A stretch of DNA of 64,000 nt from Streptomyces cynarae (lineage in GTDB: Bacteria > Actinomycetota > Actinomycetes > Streptomycetales > Streptomycetaceae), in the NCBI RefSeq assembly GCF_025642135.1, contig NZ_CP106793.1, positions 4,344,001 through 4,408,000 on the forward strand, given 5' to 3'. Below the pieces are notes generated by a model, which saw only the letters and a list, made by a program, of their open reading frames with translations, ran no database searches and was not told where the DNA came from. The translations under genes and the position numbers were made by a program. This document shows positions 1-9,045 of the stretch, piece by piece; position 1 is the stretch's first letter; every line of letters begins with the position of its first letter.

Positions 1-1955
1 TCGGACAGGTCGTGCGCGGAGTCGATCATGCCGTCGCGGGAGGCGGAGATCAGGATCTCGCCGAGCAGGCGTTCGCGCTCCAGGTCGACCTGCGGGGGCA
101 GACCGCCGAGGTGGTCGTGGATCACCTGCGACCAGGCCGAACCGCCGAACTCCTCACGGGTGTCGCCGAGGAGGTACAGCAGCTGGCCCTCCTCCTGGAA
201 GGCGACGGGGGTGCGCCGGGCGACGTCGTCGATGACGCCCAGCACGGCGACCACCGGGGTCGGGTGGATGGCCGCCTCGCCCGTCTGGTTGTAGAGGGAG
301 ACGTTGCCGCCGGTCACCGGGGTGCCCAGCTGCTGACAGCCGTCCGCCAGACCGCGCACGGCCTCCGCGAACTGCCACATCACCGCCGGGTCCTCGGGCG
401 AGCCGAAGTTCAGGCAGTCGGAGACCGCCAGCGGCTTGGCGCCCGTGGTCGCCACGTTGCGGTACGCCTCCGCGAGGGCCAGCTGCGCGCCCGCGTACGG
501 GTCGAGCTTGGCGTAGCGCCCGTTGCCGTCCGTGGCGATGGCCACGCCGAGACCGGACTCCTCGTCGATGCGGATCATGCCGGAGTCCTCGGGCTGGGCG
601 AGGACCGTGTTGCCCTGCACGAAGTGGTCGTACTGCTGCGTGATCCACTTCTTGGAGGCCTGGTTGGGCGAGCCCACCAGCTTCAGGACCTGGTCCTTCA
701 GCTCCTCGGACGTCGCCGGCCGCGGGAGCTTGTTCGCGTCGTCGGCCTGCAGCTCGTCCTGCCAGGACGGGCGGGCGTACGGGCGCTCGTAGACCGGGCC
801 CTCGTGCGCGACCGTGCGCGGGTCGACGTCGACGATCTTGCCGCCGTGCCAGTAGATCTCCAGGCGGTCCCCGTCGGTCACCTCACCGATGACGGTGGCG
901 ATGACGTCCCACTTGGCGCAGATCTCCAGGAAGCGGTCGACCTTCTCCGGCTCGACGACCGCACACATCCTTTCCTGCGACTCGCTCATCAGGATCTCCT
1001 CGGGGGAGAGCGTCGAGTCGCGCAGAGGGACGTCGTCGAGGGTGACGCGCATGCCGCCGGAGCCGTTCGAGGCCAGCTCCGAGGTCGCGCAGGACAGGCC
1101 CGCCGCGCCCAGGTCCTGGATGCCGACGACCAGCTTCTCCCGGAACGCCTCCAGGGTGCACTCGATGAGGAGCTTCTCCTGGAAGGGGTCGCCCACCTGG
1201 ACGGCGGGGCGCTTGGAGGGCTTGGCGTCGTCGAAGGTCTCGGAGGCGAGGATGGAGGCGCCGCCGATGCCGTCGCCGCCCGTGCGGGCGCCGTACAGGA
1301 TGACCTTGTTGCCCGCGCCGGACGCCTTCGCGAGGTGGATGTCCTCGTGCCGCATCACACCGATGGCACCGGCGTTGACCAGCGGGTTGCCCTGGTAGCA
1401 GGCGTCGAAGACGACCTCGCCGCCGATGTTGGGCAGGCCCAGGCAGTTGCCGTAGCCGCCGATGCCTGCGACGACACCGGGGAGGACCCGCTTGGTGTCG
1501 GGGTGGTCGGCCGCGCCGAAGCGCAGGGGGTCGACGACCGCCACCGGGCGTGCGCCCATCGCGATGATGTCGCGCACGATGCCGCCGACGCCCGTGGCCG
1601 CGCCCTGGTAGGGCTCGACGTAGGAGGGGTGGTTGTGCGACTCCACCTTGAAGGTGACGGCGTAGCCCTGGCCGACGTCCACGACACCGGCGTTCTCGCC
1701 GATGCCGACGAGCAGGGCGTCGGACTCGGGGGCCTTCTCGCCGAACTGGCGCAGGTGGACCTTGCTGCTCTTGTAGGAGCAGTGCTCGGACCACATGACC
1801 GAGTACATGGCGAGCTCGGCGCCGGTCGGGCGACGGCCCAGGATCTCGACGATCCGCTCGTACTCGTCCTTCTTCAGGCCGAGTTCGGCCCAGGGCAGCT
1901 CGACGTCGGGGGTCGCGGTCGCGTGCTCGACCGTGTCCAGAGGCGTCCTGCTCAT
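1..1955 (-). CDS. purL: Phosphoribosylformylglycinamidine synthase subunit II (partial, 3' end outside window)
   Basis: PurL carries out the ATP-dependent amidation of FGAR to FGAM, the fourth step of de novo purine synthesis, in a complex with PurQ and PurS. The start is ATG at 1955, overlapping the purQ stop as ATGA, so translation is coupled. The N-terminal region contains [10 protein letters not shown], the conserved catalytic-His segment of the small-type PurL. The reading frame stays open to the window edge, so about 650 residues are visible of a protein usually near 750. A long antisense frame on the plus strand is a GC-skew shadow. Identity is firm from sequence and from the purS-purQ-purL order. 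Confidence 0.96.
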   Translation of the reverse strand, partial: MSRTPLDTVEHATATPDVELPWAELGLKKDEYERIVEILGRRPTGAELAMYSVMWSEHCSYKSSKVHLRQFGEKAPESDALLVGIGENAGVVDVGQGYAVTFKVESHNHPSYVEPYQGAATGVGGIVRDIIAMGARPVAVVDPLRFGAADHPDTKRVLPGVVAGIGGYGNCLGLPNIGGEVVFDACYQGNPLVNAGAIGVMRHEDIHLAKASGAGNKVILYGARTGGDGIGGASILASETFDDAKPSKRPAVQVGDPFQEKLLIECTLEAFREKLVVGIQDLGAAGLSCATSELASNGSGGMRVTLDDVPLRDSTLSPEEILMSESQERMCAVVEPEKVDRFLEICAKWDVIATVIGEVTDGDRLEIYWHGGKIVDVDPRTVAHEGPVYERPYARPSWQDELQADDANKLPRPATSEELKDQVLKLVGSPNQASKKWITQQYDHFVQGNTVLAQPEDSGMIRIDEESGLGVAIATDGNGRYAKLDPYAGAQLALAEAYRNVATTGAKPLAVSDCLNFGSPEDPAVMWQFAEAVRGLADGCQQLGTPVTGGNVSLYNQTGEAAIHPTPVVAVLGVIDDVARRTPVAFQEEGQLLYLLGDTREEFGGSAWSQVIHDHLGGLPPQVDLERERLLGEILISASRDGMIDSAHDLS

Positions 1956-2632
1956 GCGGTGACCAGCTTCTTGAGGATCGAGGTGAAGAACGGGAGGCCG
2001 TCGGTACGACCGGTACCGATCAGCGGTTCGACGGCGTGCTCGGGGTGCGGCATGAGGCCCACGACGTTGCCGGCCTCGTTGGTGATGCCCGCGATGTCCC
2101 GCAGCGAGCCGTTGGGGTTGAAGTCCACGTAGCGGAAGGCGACCCGGCCCTCGGCCTCGAGCTCGTCGAGGGTGTACTCGTCGGCGACGTACCGGCCGTC
2201 CATGTTCTTCAGCGGGATGTGGATCTCCTGGCCGGCGTCGTAGTCGCTGGTCCACGAAGTGTCCGCGTTCTCCACCCGCAGCTTCTGGTCGCGGCAGATG
2301 AAGTGGAGGTGGTCGTTGCCGAGCATGGCCCCCGGGAGGAGGTGGGCCTCGGTGAGGATCTGGAAGCCGTTGCAGATCCCGAGGACCGGAAGGCCCGCCT
2401 TCGCCTGCTCGATGAGGGGCTCCATCACCGGCGAGAAGCGGGCGATGGCGCCGGCCCGCAGATAGTCGCCGTAGGAGAAACCGCCGCACAGGACCACGGC
2501 GTCGACCTGCTTGAGGTCCTTGTCCTTGTGCCAGAGGGCGACGGGCTCCGCCCCGGCGATGCGGATCGCGCGCTGGGTGTCCCGGTCGTCGAGGCTCCCC
2601 GGGAAAGTGACGACGCCGATACGGGTGGTCAC
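1952..2632 (-). CDS. purQ: Phosphoribosylformylglycinamidine synthase subunit I (glutamine amidotransferase)
   Basis: PurQ is the 226-residue class I glutaminase that supplies ammonia to PurL for FGAM synthesis. The triad is visible: Cys87 in LGICNGFQ, and His196 and Glu198 in MPHPEHA. The N-terminus, [15 protein letters not shown], is typical of the family. The start is GTG at 2632, overlapping the purS stop (GTGA), and its own stop overlaps the purL start. The three genes therefore form a tightly coupled operon with fixed stoichiometry. Length matches the family and nothing looks degraded. Confidence 0.97.
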   Translation of the reverse strand: MTTRIGVVTFPGSLDDRDTQRAIRIAGAEPVALWHKDKDLKQVDAVVLCGGFSYGDYLRAGAIARFSPVMEPLIEQAKAGLPVLGICNGFQILTEAHLLPGAMLGNDHLHFICRDQKLRVENADTSWTSDYDAGQEIHIPLKNMDGRYVADEYTLDELEAEGRVAFRYVDFNPNGSLRDIAGITNEAGNVVGLMPHPEHAVEPLIGTGRTDGLPFFTSILKKLVTA

Positions 2633-2892
2633 TTCGAGGCCTCCGCCACTTCCTCCACCTTGACGGTGAAGTCCTCGATCACGGTGTTGGCGAGGAAGGA
2701 TTCGGCGAGATCATGGATGCGGGCGAGCGCGGCGTCGTCGACCGGCCCGTCCACCTCGAGTTCGAATCGCTTTCCCTGACGTACGTCGGAGATGCCGTCG
2801 AAACCGAGGCGCGGCAGTGCGCGCTGCACCGCCTGGCCCTGGGGGTCGAGGATCTCCGGCTTGAGCATGACGTCGACTACGACGCGTGCCAC
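2629..2892 (-). CDS. purS: Phosphoribosylformylglycinamidine synthase subunit PurS
   Basis: PurS is a small dimeric protein that bridges PurQ and PurL in organisms with split FGAM synthase. The 87-residue product begins [19 protein letters not shown], the usual PurS opening. I chose GTG at 2892 over the upstream in-frame start at 2946 because GGGAG lies 5 nt before it and because family members begin at this VVV strand. It is first in the purS-purQ-purL operon, transcribed away from lsr2, so the purine promoter should lie in the 2893-3272 gap. Confidence 0.95.
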   Translation of the reverse strand: MARVVVDVMLKPEILDPQGQAVQRALPRLGFDGISDVRQGKRFELEVDGPVDDAALARIHDLAESFLANTVIEDFTVKVEEVAEASK

Positions 2893-3272
2893 TGGCACTC
2901 CCGGTGTGTGGTGCTGAGCAGGTTCCTTCAGACTACCCGCACACAATTTCTACTCGCGTAGATTCGTAGCATCCTACGTGACCGCCATCACGATCGGGCA
3001 TCGACGCGGTGGCCCGCACGGAAAATCCTCGGAAAAACCGCGAGAGAAGGATGCCGGGGCATTGCATGCGGACACGCGGAAGTATTCAGTCTCTCTTCAC
3101 AATGCAATGCCGGGCACTGTACAAAGGAAAAGGCAATAGCCGATACTTTGCCCAATTACTGCCGGACAGTCGACACCTCCCCGACATCCGCCGGACGACC
3201 GCGCACGTCATCGTTGCGCACGTCATGGCCTGCCTGTGATGGCGGAGGTGCCGCACGAAGGGACCGATATTC
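2893..3272. promoter_or_regulatory. Divergent purS / lsr2 intergenic region
   Basis: This 380-bp gap separates the minus-strand purSQL operon from lsr2. It is clearly richer in A+T than its surroundings, especially about 2940-3160 (for example caatttctactcg and ttcacaatgcaatg). Lsr2-family proteins bind AT-rich minor groove, so Lsr2 autoregulation and an effect on purSQL are plausible but inferred. I see no convincing PurR-type operator and no supported small gene. Confidence 0.5.
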
Positions 3273-3590
3273 GTGGCGCAGCGTGTCGTGGTCACTCTCT
3301 TTGACGACATCGACGGCTCAGAAGCGGCGGAAACGATCGTCTTCGGACTGGACGGCAAGTCGTACGAGATCGACCTCAATCAAGCCAATGCCAAGAAACT
3401 GCGTAAGGCGCTGGAGCCGTACGTGGAGGCCGGGCGGAAGAAGGCCAAGTCGGGCCGGGCGTACACGCACACGGCCCTGACCCCGGACCCGGCCGCGGTC
3501 CGGGCGTGGGCCCGCTCCAACAAGCTGGACGTGCCGCCGCGGGGACGGATCCCCAAGAAGGTGTACGAGGCCTTCGCCGAGGCGCAGTAG
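3273..3590 (+). CDS. lsr2: Lsr2-family nucleoid-associated protein
   Basis: Lsr2 is the actinobacterial H-NS analogue: it oligomerises and binds AT-rich DNA, silencing horizontally acquired and specialised-metabolism genes. The 105-residue product has the N-terminal dimerisation part (MAQRVVVTLFDDIDGSEA, residues 1-60) and a C-terminal DNA-binding part (about 70-105, AVRAWARSNKLDVPPRGRIP) containing the RGR AT-hook-like core. The start is GTG at 3273 after GAAGGGA. It stands alone, divergent from purS, and a hairpin follows at 3659. Its binding targets could include the lower-GC ends of the integrated element at 37.7-51 kb. Confidence 0.95.
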   Translation: MAQRVVVTLFDDIDGSEAAETIVFGLDGKSYEIDLNQANAKKLRKALEPYVEAGRKKAKSGRAYTHTALTPDPAAVRAWARSNKLDVPPRGRIPKKVYEAFAEAQ

Positions 3591-3658
3591 CCGCGCGGGC
3601 TCGGCAGGGGTTTCGCGTGCCGTCGGCTGAGCGGGGCTCGGTGGCGTGAGTCCCGTCG

Positions 3659-3673
3659 CGGGGCTCCGCCCCG
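3659..3673 (+). terminator. Hairpin downstream of lsr2
   Basis: CGGGGC, a 3-nt loop, then GCCCCG form a short GC hairpin 69 nt after the lsr2 stop. No T-run follows, as is usual in Streptomyces. The role as terminator is inferred. Confidence 0.4.
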
Positions 3674-3849
3674 GGCCCCGAGGGGCGTTCCTCGCGCCGT
3701 TCGTCGTGAGGTTCCGGGGCGCTGCCCCTCGCCCCGTCAGAGCCCCATCCGGGCCCGTACGCAACCGACTTGCGTTGCACCCCTGGTGATCAGCTACAGT
3801 CTGAGCACGCCGAGGGGCGAGGCCGGAAAGGCCGAGGCCCGAGCGTCAC

Positions 3850-3921
3850 GCGGGTGTAGTTCAGTAGCAGAACACCCCCTTTCCAAGGGGGAGGCGCAGT
3901 GTGCAATCCCTGTCACCCGCT
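3850..3921 (+). tRNA. tRNA-Gly(TCC)
   Basis: Cloverleaf: acceptor GCGGGTG pairs with CACCCGC, and a CCCCC/GGGGG anticodon stem encloses TTTCCAA, giving anticodon TCC. The T-arm region is weaker than usual (gtgcaatccctg). CCA is not encoded. It is followed 95 nt later by tRNA-Gly(GCC), so the two glycine tRNAs may be co-transcribed. Confidence 0.93.
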
Positions 3922-4016
3922 CTACGAGACCGGTCGGACCACCCTTGTGGATCAGGTACGCTGGTGCTCGCACCGATCGGCGGCTGTGTCCTTCGCAGCT
4001 GGCGGTCGAGGGCAAT

Positions 4017-4092
4017 GCGGACGTAGCTCAGTTGGTAGAGCGCAACCTTGCCAAGGTTGAGGTCGCGAGTTCGAGCCTCGTCGTCCGCTCCA
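4017..4092 (+). tRNA. tRNA-Gly(GCC), copy 1
   Basis: Acceptor GCGGACG pairs with CGTCCGC, and the CAACC/GGTTG anticodon stem encloses TTGCCAA, giving anticodon GCC. CCA is encoded at 4090-4092. The gene is identical over all 76 nt to the copy at 5994-6069 and is followed at once by a strong hairpin. Confidence 0.97.
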
Positions 4093-4135
4093 TATGAGGA
4101 AGGCCCCGGTCAGTCGACCGGGGCCTTCCTCATAT
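4092..4135 (+). terminator. Terminator after tRNA-Gly(GCC) copy 1
   Basis: A perfect 20-bp inverted repeat with a 4-nt AGTC loop begins at the tRNA CCA end. The GC-rich stem core is AAGGCCCCGGTC. It is the intrinsic terminator of the tRNA transcript. Confidence 0.85.
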
Positions 4136-4222
4136 AACTTTCCGAGCCTTCTGACATTTGTCACGCGGACTGATGACAGAGCGCACTGCCGCCCCTCCCC
4201 GGCGACGACGACGCTCAATGTC

Positions 4223-4933
4223 GTGAACACCAACCAACGCGAGCACGTGATTGAGGTCACTGATCTGCGGCGCGTGTACGGGGGCGGCTTCGAAGCCGTA
4301 CGCGGCATCACCTTCTCGGTGGGCCGCGCCGAGGTCTTCGCGCTCCTCGGCACCAACGGCGCCGGCAAGACGTCCACCGTCGAGCTGCTCGAGGGCCTCG
4401 CCCCTCCGGCCGGCGGACGCGTACGGGTCCTCGGCCACGACCCGCACGCGGAGCGGGCCGTCGTCCGGCCCCGGATCGGCGTGATGCTCCAGGAGGGTGG
4501 CTTCCCCTCCGAACTGACGGTCGCGGAGGCCGCACGGATGTGGGCCGGCTGCACCAGCGGCGCCCGGCCCGTGGGCGAAGCGCTGGAGCTGGTCGGGCTG
4601 ACCCGGCGCTCCGGCGTACGCGTCAAACAGCTGTCGGGAGGCGAGAAGCGGCGCCTGGACCTGGCGCTCGCGCTCCTCGGCCGCCCCGAGGTCCTCTTCC
4701 TCGACGAACCGACGACCGGCCTGGCTCGCCGTGGCCGAGGAACGGCTCCGCTTCGGCCGCGATCTGCACGACGTGATGGGCCGGAACCTGGCCGTGATCG
4801 CGCTCAAGAGCGAGCTCGCCGTGCAGCTGGCGCGGCGCGGCCGGCCCGAGGCCCTGGAGCAGATGATCGAGGTGCAGCGGATCGCGCAGGAGTCGCAGCG
4901 CGAGGTCCGCGAGGTCGTACGCGGCTACCGTGA
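4223..4933 (+). pseudogene. ABC transporter ATPase, truncated by a deletion
   Basis: The first 167 residues are a normal ABC-2-type ATPase. Walker A is LGTNGAGKT, the Q-loop is GVMLQEGG, the signature is QLSGGEKRR and Walker B with D-loop start is LFLDEPTTGL, ending at 4723. The similarity then stops dead, and the next bases belong to a histidine kinase in another frame. The ATPase frame runs on as nonsense to 4933. Missing are the D-loop Asp, the H-loop and the C-terminal half, so the protein should be inactive. Such loci normally read ATPase-permease-kinase-regulator, so the permease was probably lost too (inference). The GTG start at 4223 is uncertain, with no clear ribosome site. Confidence 0.85.
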
Positions 4934-5354
4934 GGCTGACCTGGCCGCCGAACTGGCGGGAGCCCGGGGCGTGTTGACCGCCGCCGGGATCGACTGCACG
5001 GTGGGCGGGCCGACCGCCGGGCTGCCCGCGCCGGTGCAGTCCGCGCTGGCGTGGGTCGTACGGGAGGCGACGACGAACGTCCTGCGCCACGGGGATGCCC
5101 GGCACTGTGCCGTGTCCCTGCGAGCGACGGACGAACGGATCGCGCTCCGCGTCGAGAACGACGGGGCACCGGACGGTGAGCCGGGAAGGGGATCGGGACT
5201 CGTGGGACTGCGCGAGCGGCTGTCGGAGATCGGGGGCACTCTGCGGGCCGGGCCTGCGGGGCCAGGGGTGTTCCTGCTGACCGCGGAGGTTCCGCTGCCG
5301 CCCTCCGCGCCGTCGGCCGCCGTCGTCGGCCGTGTGAGCGAGGTCGCCTCATGA
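4731..5354 (+). pseudogene. Histidine kinase, N-terminally truncated (HisKA_3 + HATPase remnant)
   Basis: This is a NarL/DesK-type sensor kinase fragment of 207 residues. The phospho-acceptor box RFGRDLHDVMGRNL (His at about residue 13) and the ATPase domain with N-box REATTNVLRHG and G-box GSGLVGLRERL are intact. The entire sensory membrane N-terminus is gone because the upstream half of the deletion lies in an ABC ATPase gene. The first available start is GTG at 4731, with no ribosome site, so it may be untranslated, poorly translated, or an unregulated soluble kinase. Its stop overlaps the regulator start (ATGA), which shows the original operon. Confidence 0.8.
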
Positions 5355-5971
5355 CGTCCGTACCGCACGTGCGCCTGCTGCTGGCCGATGACGAGCACCT
5401 GATCCGGGGAGCCCTGGCCGCGCTGCTGGCGCTGGAGGAGGACCTGCTGGTGGTCGCCGAGGCCGCGACGGGGCCCGAGGCCCTCGCCATGGCACGGGCG
5501 CACCGACCGGACGTGGCCGTAGTGGATCTACAGATGCCGGGTGCGGACGGTGTGAAGGTGGCCACATCCCTGAAGGCCGAGCTGCCCGACTGCCAGGTGT
5601 TGATCGTGACCAGTCACGGGCGGCCCGGACATCTGAAGCGCGCGCTCGAGGCGGGGGTGCGCGGCTTCATGCCGAAAACCGTCAGCGCGCAGCGGCTCGC
5701 CGAGATCATCCGTACCGTGCATGCCGGAAACCGGTACGTGGACCCCGAGTTGGCAGCCGACGCCATCGCCGCCGGGGACTCCCCACTGACCGCCCGGGAG
5801 GCCGAGGTGCTGGAGCATGCGGCCGACGGGGCGCCCGTCTCGGAGATCGCCGAGCGGGCCGCGCTCGCGGAGGGCACCGTGCGGAACTACCTGTCGTCGG
5901 CCGTCTCCAAACTCGGCGCCGAGAACCGTCATGCCGCAGTGCGTCTCGCACGGGAGCGAGGTTGGGTATAG
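5351..5971 (+). CDS. NarL/FixJ-family two-component response regulator
   Basis: The 206-residue product has a receiver domain (residues 1-125) and a LuxR-type HTH (about 145-200). Key receiver residues are Asp13-Asp14, phospho-acceptor Asp59 in AVVDLQMPG, and Lys in GFMPKTV. The HTH reads LTAREAEVLEHAADG...VSEIAERAALAEGTVRNYLSSAVSKLG, conserved through the recognition helix. It is the partner of the truncated kinase and overlaps it by 4 nt. With kinase input damaged, it may act constitutively, be silent, or be phosphorylated by other donors. The gene itself shows no damage, which suggests the deletion is recent. Confidence 0.93.
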   Translation: MTSVPHVRLLLADDEHLIRGALAALLALEEDLLVVAEAATGPEALAMARAHRPDVAVVDLQMPGADGVKVATSLKAELPDCQVLIVTSHGRPGHLKRALEAGVRGFMPKTVSAQRLAEIIRTVHAGNRYVDPELAADAIAAGDSPLTAREAEVLEHAADGAPVSEIAERAALAEGTVRNYLSSAVSKLGAENRHAAVRLARERGWV

Positions 5972-5993
5972 TTGGCTTCGCGCAGCGCGCAGT

Positions 5994-6069
5994 GCGGACG
6001 TAGCTCAGTTGGTAGAGCGCAACCTTGCCAAGGTTGAGGTCGCGAGTTCGAGCCTCGTCGTCCGCTCCA
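5994..6069 (+). tRNA. tRNA-Gly(GCC), copy 2
   Basis: Identical to the 4017-4092 gene, with anticodon GCC and encoded CCA at 6067-6069. It lies 22 nt after the response-regulator stop. The pair forms 76-bp direct repeats about 1.98 kb apart around the damaged ABC/kinase cassette. Confidence 0.97.
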
Positions 6070-6071
6070 GA

Positions 6072-6103
6072 AAGAAGCCCCCGGCCCAGGCCGGGGGCTT
6101 CTT
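6072..6103 (+). terminator. Terminator after tRNA-Gly(GCC) copy 2
   Basis: A perfect 15-bp stem, AAGAAGCCCCCGGCC, has a 2-nt loop and starts 2 nt after the tRNA. It ends the tRNA transcript and may also shield it from minus-strand purC read-through. Confidence 0.8.
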
Positions 6104-6190
6104 CGTATGTCTCGGGGAGCGTCCGGATGCTCGTGGCCCCCGTCAGGGCCCGGCCGAGTGCCGGGCCCTGGATGCGGTCGGCCGGGTCGG

Positions 6191-7090
6191 TCAGGACCAG
6201 CGGACGCCCGTCAGGCGTTCGTACGCCTCCGCGTACTTCGCGCGGGTCGCCTCCACGATCTCCTGTGGCAGCGGCGGCGGGGGCTGCTCGCTCGTGCGGT
6301 CCCAGCCGGAGGCCGGGGAGGTGAGCCAGTCCCGTACGAACTGCTTGTCGAACGACGGCTGGGCGCGCCCCGGCTGCCACTGGTCGGCCGGCCAGAAGCG
6401 GGAGGAGTCCGGGGTGAGGACCTCGTCGGCGAGGACGAGGGTGTCTCCGTCGTAGCCGAACTCGAACTTGGTGTCCGCGAGGATGATCCCGCGGTCGCGG
6501 GCGATGTCGCGGGCGCGTCCGTAGACGGCGAGGGTGGCCTGCCGCAGCTGGGCCGCGGTCTCGGCGCCGACCTGGCGGGCGACCTCCTCGTAGGAGACGT
6601 TCTCGTCGTGCTCGCCGACCGCGGCCTTGGTCGCCGGGGTGAAGATCGGGGCGGGCAGTTCCGAGCCGTCGACCAGGCCCTCGGGCAGGGCGAGGCCGCA
6701 GACGGTGCGGGACTCCTGGTACTCGGCGAGGCCCGAGCCGGTGAGGTAGCCGCGGGCCACGCACTCCACCGGGACCATCTTCAGGGACTTGCAGACCAGG
6801 GTGCGGCCGGCCCAGTCCGCGGGGGCGCCCGGCGGGAGCTCGGTGCTCAGGACGTGGCTCGGGACCAGGTCCCGGAGCAGGTCGAACCACCAGAGCGACA
6901 GCTGGGTGAGGATCCGGCCCTTGTCCGGGATCTCGGTCGGCAGCACCCAGTCGAATGCGGACGTACGGTCGCTGGCGACCATCACGAGGTCGCCCGCCTC
7001 GTTCTGGTACAGATCGCGCACCTTCCCGGTGTGCAGATGCACCAGTCCCGGCACCTCAACGGGTTCGGGCTTTTCGACGAATCCGGACAC
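6191..7090 (-). CDS. purC: Phosphoribosylaminoimidazole-succinocarboxamide synthase (SAICAR synthetase)
   Basis: PurC condenses CAIR with aspartate using ATP to form SAICAR, step eight of purine synthesis (or seven, by another count). The 299-residue protein has the HTGKVRDLY nucleotide-binding opening, the MVASDRTSAFDWVL segment, VECVARGYLTGSG and the DTKFEFG loop. The GTG start at 7090 is preceded by GGGAGGGACC, a strong ribosome site. An open frame extends far upstream through the neighbouring gene but is a shadow. The gene lies near purD and purSQL but in a separate transcription unit. Confidence 0.97.
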   Translation of the reverse strand: MSGFVEKPEPVEVPGLVHLHTGKVRDLYQNEAGDLVMVASDRTSAFDWVLPTEIPDKGRILTQLSLWWFDLLRDLVPSHVLSTELPPGAPADWAGRTLVCKSLKMVPVECVARGYLTGSGLAEYQESRTVCGLALPEGLVDGSELPAPIFTPATKAAVGEHDENVSYEEVARQVGAETAAQLRQATLAVYGRARDIARDRGIILADTKFEFGYDGDTLVLADEVLTPDSSRFWPADQWQPGRAQPSFDKQFVRDWLTSPASGWDRTSEQPPPPLPQEIVEATRAKYAEAYERLTGVRWS

Positions 7091-7176
7091 GGTCCCTCCC
7101 CGTGGTTCTCTCCCAATGGCTCGATTCTCCCCCATGCCGGGAGCGGGCCGGTCCGCGGGGCCGGGTAGCGGTGCGT

Positions 7177-8676
7177 TCAATCCCGTTTGCAGATGCGGTC
7201 CAGGAGGTTTGCTGTCGCCTGCTGGACGCGAGGATCGACGTGGCCGGGCCGGTCCAGCGCGGGGGACCACGCGAACGTTCCGGACGCGAAGACCAGGGCG
7301 CCGGAAGGAGCCCGGTAGAGGGAGGTCTCCTGGTGGCGCGGAACGCCCTCGCCGTCCCGGTACGGGGAGTGGGCGAGCAGGATGCGGCCCTCGTGGTCGG
7401 GCAGCGGGGCACGCGGGAAGTAACGGTCCGCCTCCCCGGCGACCATCCCGTCCAGCTTGTCGCCCTCTTCGGCGCCGGTCCCCTCCCACAGCCAGTGGTC
7501 GGCGTTGCGGACCACGAGAGGGTGGGGCTCGGGCACCCGGCCCGCGTACTGGATGCCGATGAGCTCCTGCTCCGCACGGTCGATTTCCCGCCACAGAACC
7601 GGCTTTCCGGGGCCGCGCCGCTTGCGGCAGGTGAGCAGGCGGTCGGGGACGCCGGACGGGGACGGCCCGAGTTCCACCTGCCAGTACATGGTGTTGGCGG
7701 AGAGGAAGACCAGCGAGGTGCCGTGCTCGCGGGCGAGCTCCACGGTGCGGCGCATCTGTGCCGACCAGTACTCGTCGTGGCCGGGGAAGACGAGACCGCG
7801 GTAGCGGGTGGGGTCGACGCGGCCGGCGTGCAGATCCCGGGCGTCGGCGTAGGCGAGGTCGTAGCTGTACCGCTCGGCCCAGCGGATGAAGTCGTACGCG
7901 TGACCGACGTGCAGGGGCAGGCCCGCGCCCGCGTACGGGCGGTCGAAGGAGACCGTGGTGGCGGCGTCGGCCTCGCCGAGCAGCCGGCCGCCGTCGTCCC
8001 AGGCGTGGTAGAGGCTGGCGCCGGTGCGGCCGTCCTCCGGGTAGAGGTTGTACGCCTGCCAGGTGATGTCCGGGAGCAGCAGGAGCAGATCGGCCGGGCG
8101 GGCGTCGCGGACGGTGAACGGGACGTGGGAGCGGTAGCCGTCTGCGGTGGTCAGCACTGCGACATAGGCGCCGACACTCCAGTACGACGGGATCTGCAGC
8201 CGCCAGGACAGCCACCAGTGATGGCAGGAGACCGTGCGGTCCGCGGTGAGCGGCGCCGGCTGGACGATGCCCGAGAGACGGGGGCTCGTGGTGATCTTGG
8301 CCGCTCCGTCGCCGTTGTAGTGCCCGATCCGGTACACGTCGACGGCGAACTCCTGGGGCGGGTCGACGGTGATGTGGAAGTCCAGGGCCTCGCCCGGGGC
8401 GACGGCGCCGGTCGAGGTGAAGCCCTTGATCTGGCGGTGGACGTCGTCCGCGGAGCGGGGGCCGCTGGTGCGGGGGGCCGGGATCCGAGCCCCTTTCTGG
8501 CCCTGGGCGGGGACGTGGGCCGGGGCCGGATCCACGTACCAGGGGACCACTTGGCCCGTGTCGTCGAAGTACGTCTCACTGCCCCTCAGCCAGGGAACGG
8601 GACCCTGGCCGAAAGGATCCGTCACGGCGTGCGCGAGAGCACCCGACTCCCACCGGCGGATGTGTTCCGACCCCAT
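7177..8676 (-). CDS. N,N-dimethylformamidase beta-subunit-like protein
   Basis: The 499-residue product resembles the large-subunit domain of N,N-dimethylformamidase. Features include the HHWWLSWRLQIPSYWSVGAY strand region (about 165-185), LLLLPDITWQAYNLYPEDG (about 215) and FPGHDEYWSAQMRRTVE (about 325), followed by a glutamine-amidotransferase-like fold. The actual substrate is unknown; most Streptomyces homologues have no tested activity, and no small subunit gene is adjacent. The ATG at 8676 follows GGGAGGGGAC. There is no signal peptide. It lies between purC and the palindrome array at 8897-9052, which sits in its upstream region and may contain its control sites. Confidence 0.75.
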   Translation of the reverse strand: MGSEHIRRWESGALAHAVTDPFGQGPVPWLRGSETYFDDTGQVVPWYVDPAPAHVPAQGQKGARIPAPRTSGPRSADDVHRQIKGFTSTGAVAPGEALDFHITVDPPQEFAVDVYRIGHYNGDGAAKITTSPRLSGIVQPAPLTADRTVSCHHWWLSWRLQIPSYWSVGAYVAVLTTADGYRSHVPFTVRDARPADLLLLLPDITWQAYNLYPEDGRTGASLYHAWDDGGRLLGEADAATTVSFDRPYAGAGLPLHVGHAYDFIRWAERYSYDLAYADARDLHAGRVDPTRYRGLVFPGHDEYWSAQMRRTVELAREHGTSLVFLSANTMYWQVELGPSPSGVPDRLLTCRKRRGPGKPVLWREIDRAEQELIGIQYAGRVPEPHPLVVRNADHWLWEGTGAEEGDKLDGMVAGEADRYFPRAPLPDHEGRILLAHSPYRDGEGVPRHQETSLYRAPSGALVFASGTFAWSPALDRPGHVDPRVQQATANLLDRICKRD

Positions 8677-9045
8677 GCGTGTCCCCTCCCTCGTCCCCCC
8701 GAGCCGTTGTAAGCCCTTACCGAGTGCGCGATCGGTACCCAGCACATCACATAACGCACCCACTCCGTCACCGTTCGTCGCGAATTGACGTGAACGGAAT
8801 GGGATTCTGCGGCCAGGGGTCGGGCTTGCGGAACGGGGCGGGTGCAGTTTCCCCAGGTCGGCGCGGAGTCGGTGCTGTTTCCGGCCCACGCCGAGCGGTC
8901 GTCGGACCGGGGGAGCGGTCGTCAGACCGGGCGGATCCCGTCCTCGGACCAGCCGGAGTGGTCGTGGGACCAAGGGGAACGGTCGTCGGATAAGGCGGAC
9001 GGTCGTCAGACCGGGCGGTTCCTGTCCTCGGAAGCAGAGTGGTCG
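8677..9045. other. Intergenic region holding the palindrome array
   Basis: The 369 bp between the amidase-like gene and the M48-like gene contain no supported gene. Its main content is the repeat array described separately. The frames read through it give low-complexity Pro/Thr/Arg strings, which is what repeats of this composition yield by chance. Confidence 0.5.

Noticed and set aside
12..2132. Very long plus-strand open frame opposite purL
   Set aside because: Antisense shadow from high third-position GC; Arg/Val/Asp-biased composition, no domain, and the opposite strand is an unmistakable purL.
3009..3239. Small plus-strand frame in the purS-lsr2 gap
   Set aside because: No ribosome site, mixed composition, lies in AT-rich promoter DNA.
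6191..8215. 674-codon frame extending purC upstream
   Set aside because: The extra N-terminus is low-complexity read-through of the neighbouring gene; GTG at 7090 has a strong ribosome site and gives the normal purC length.
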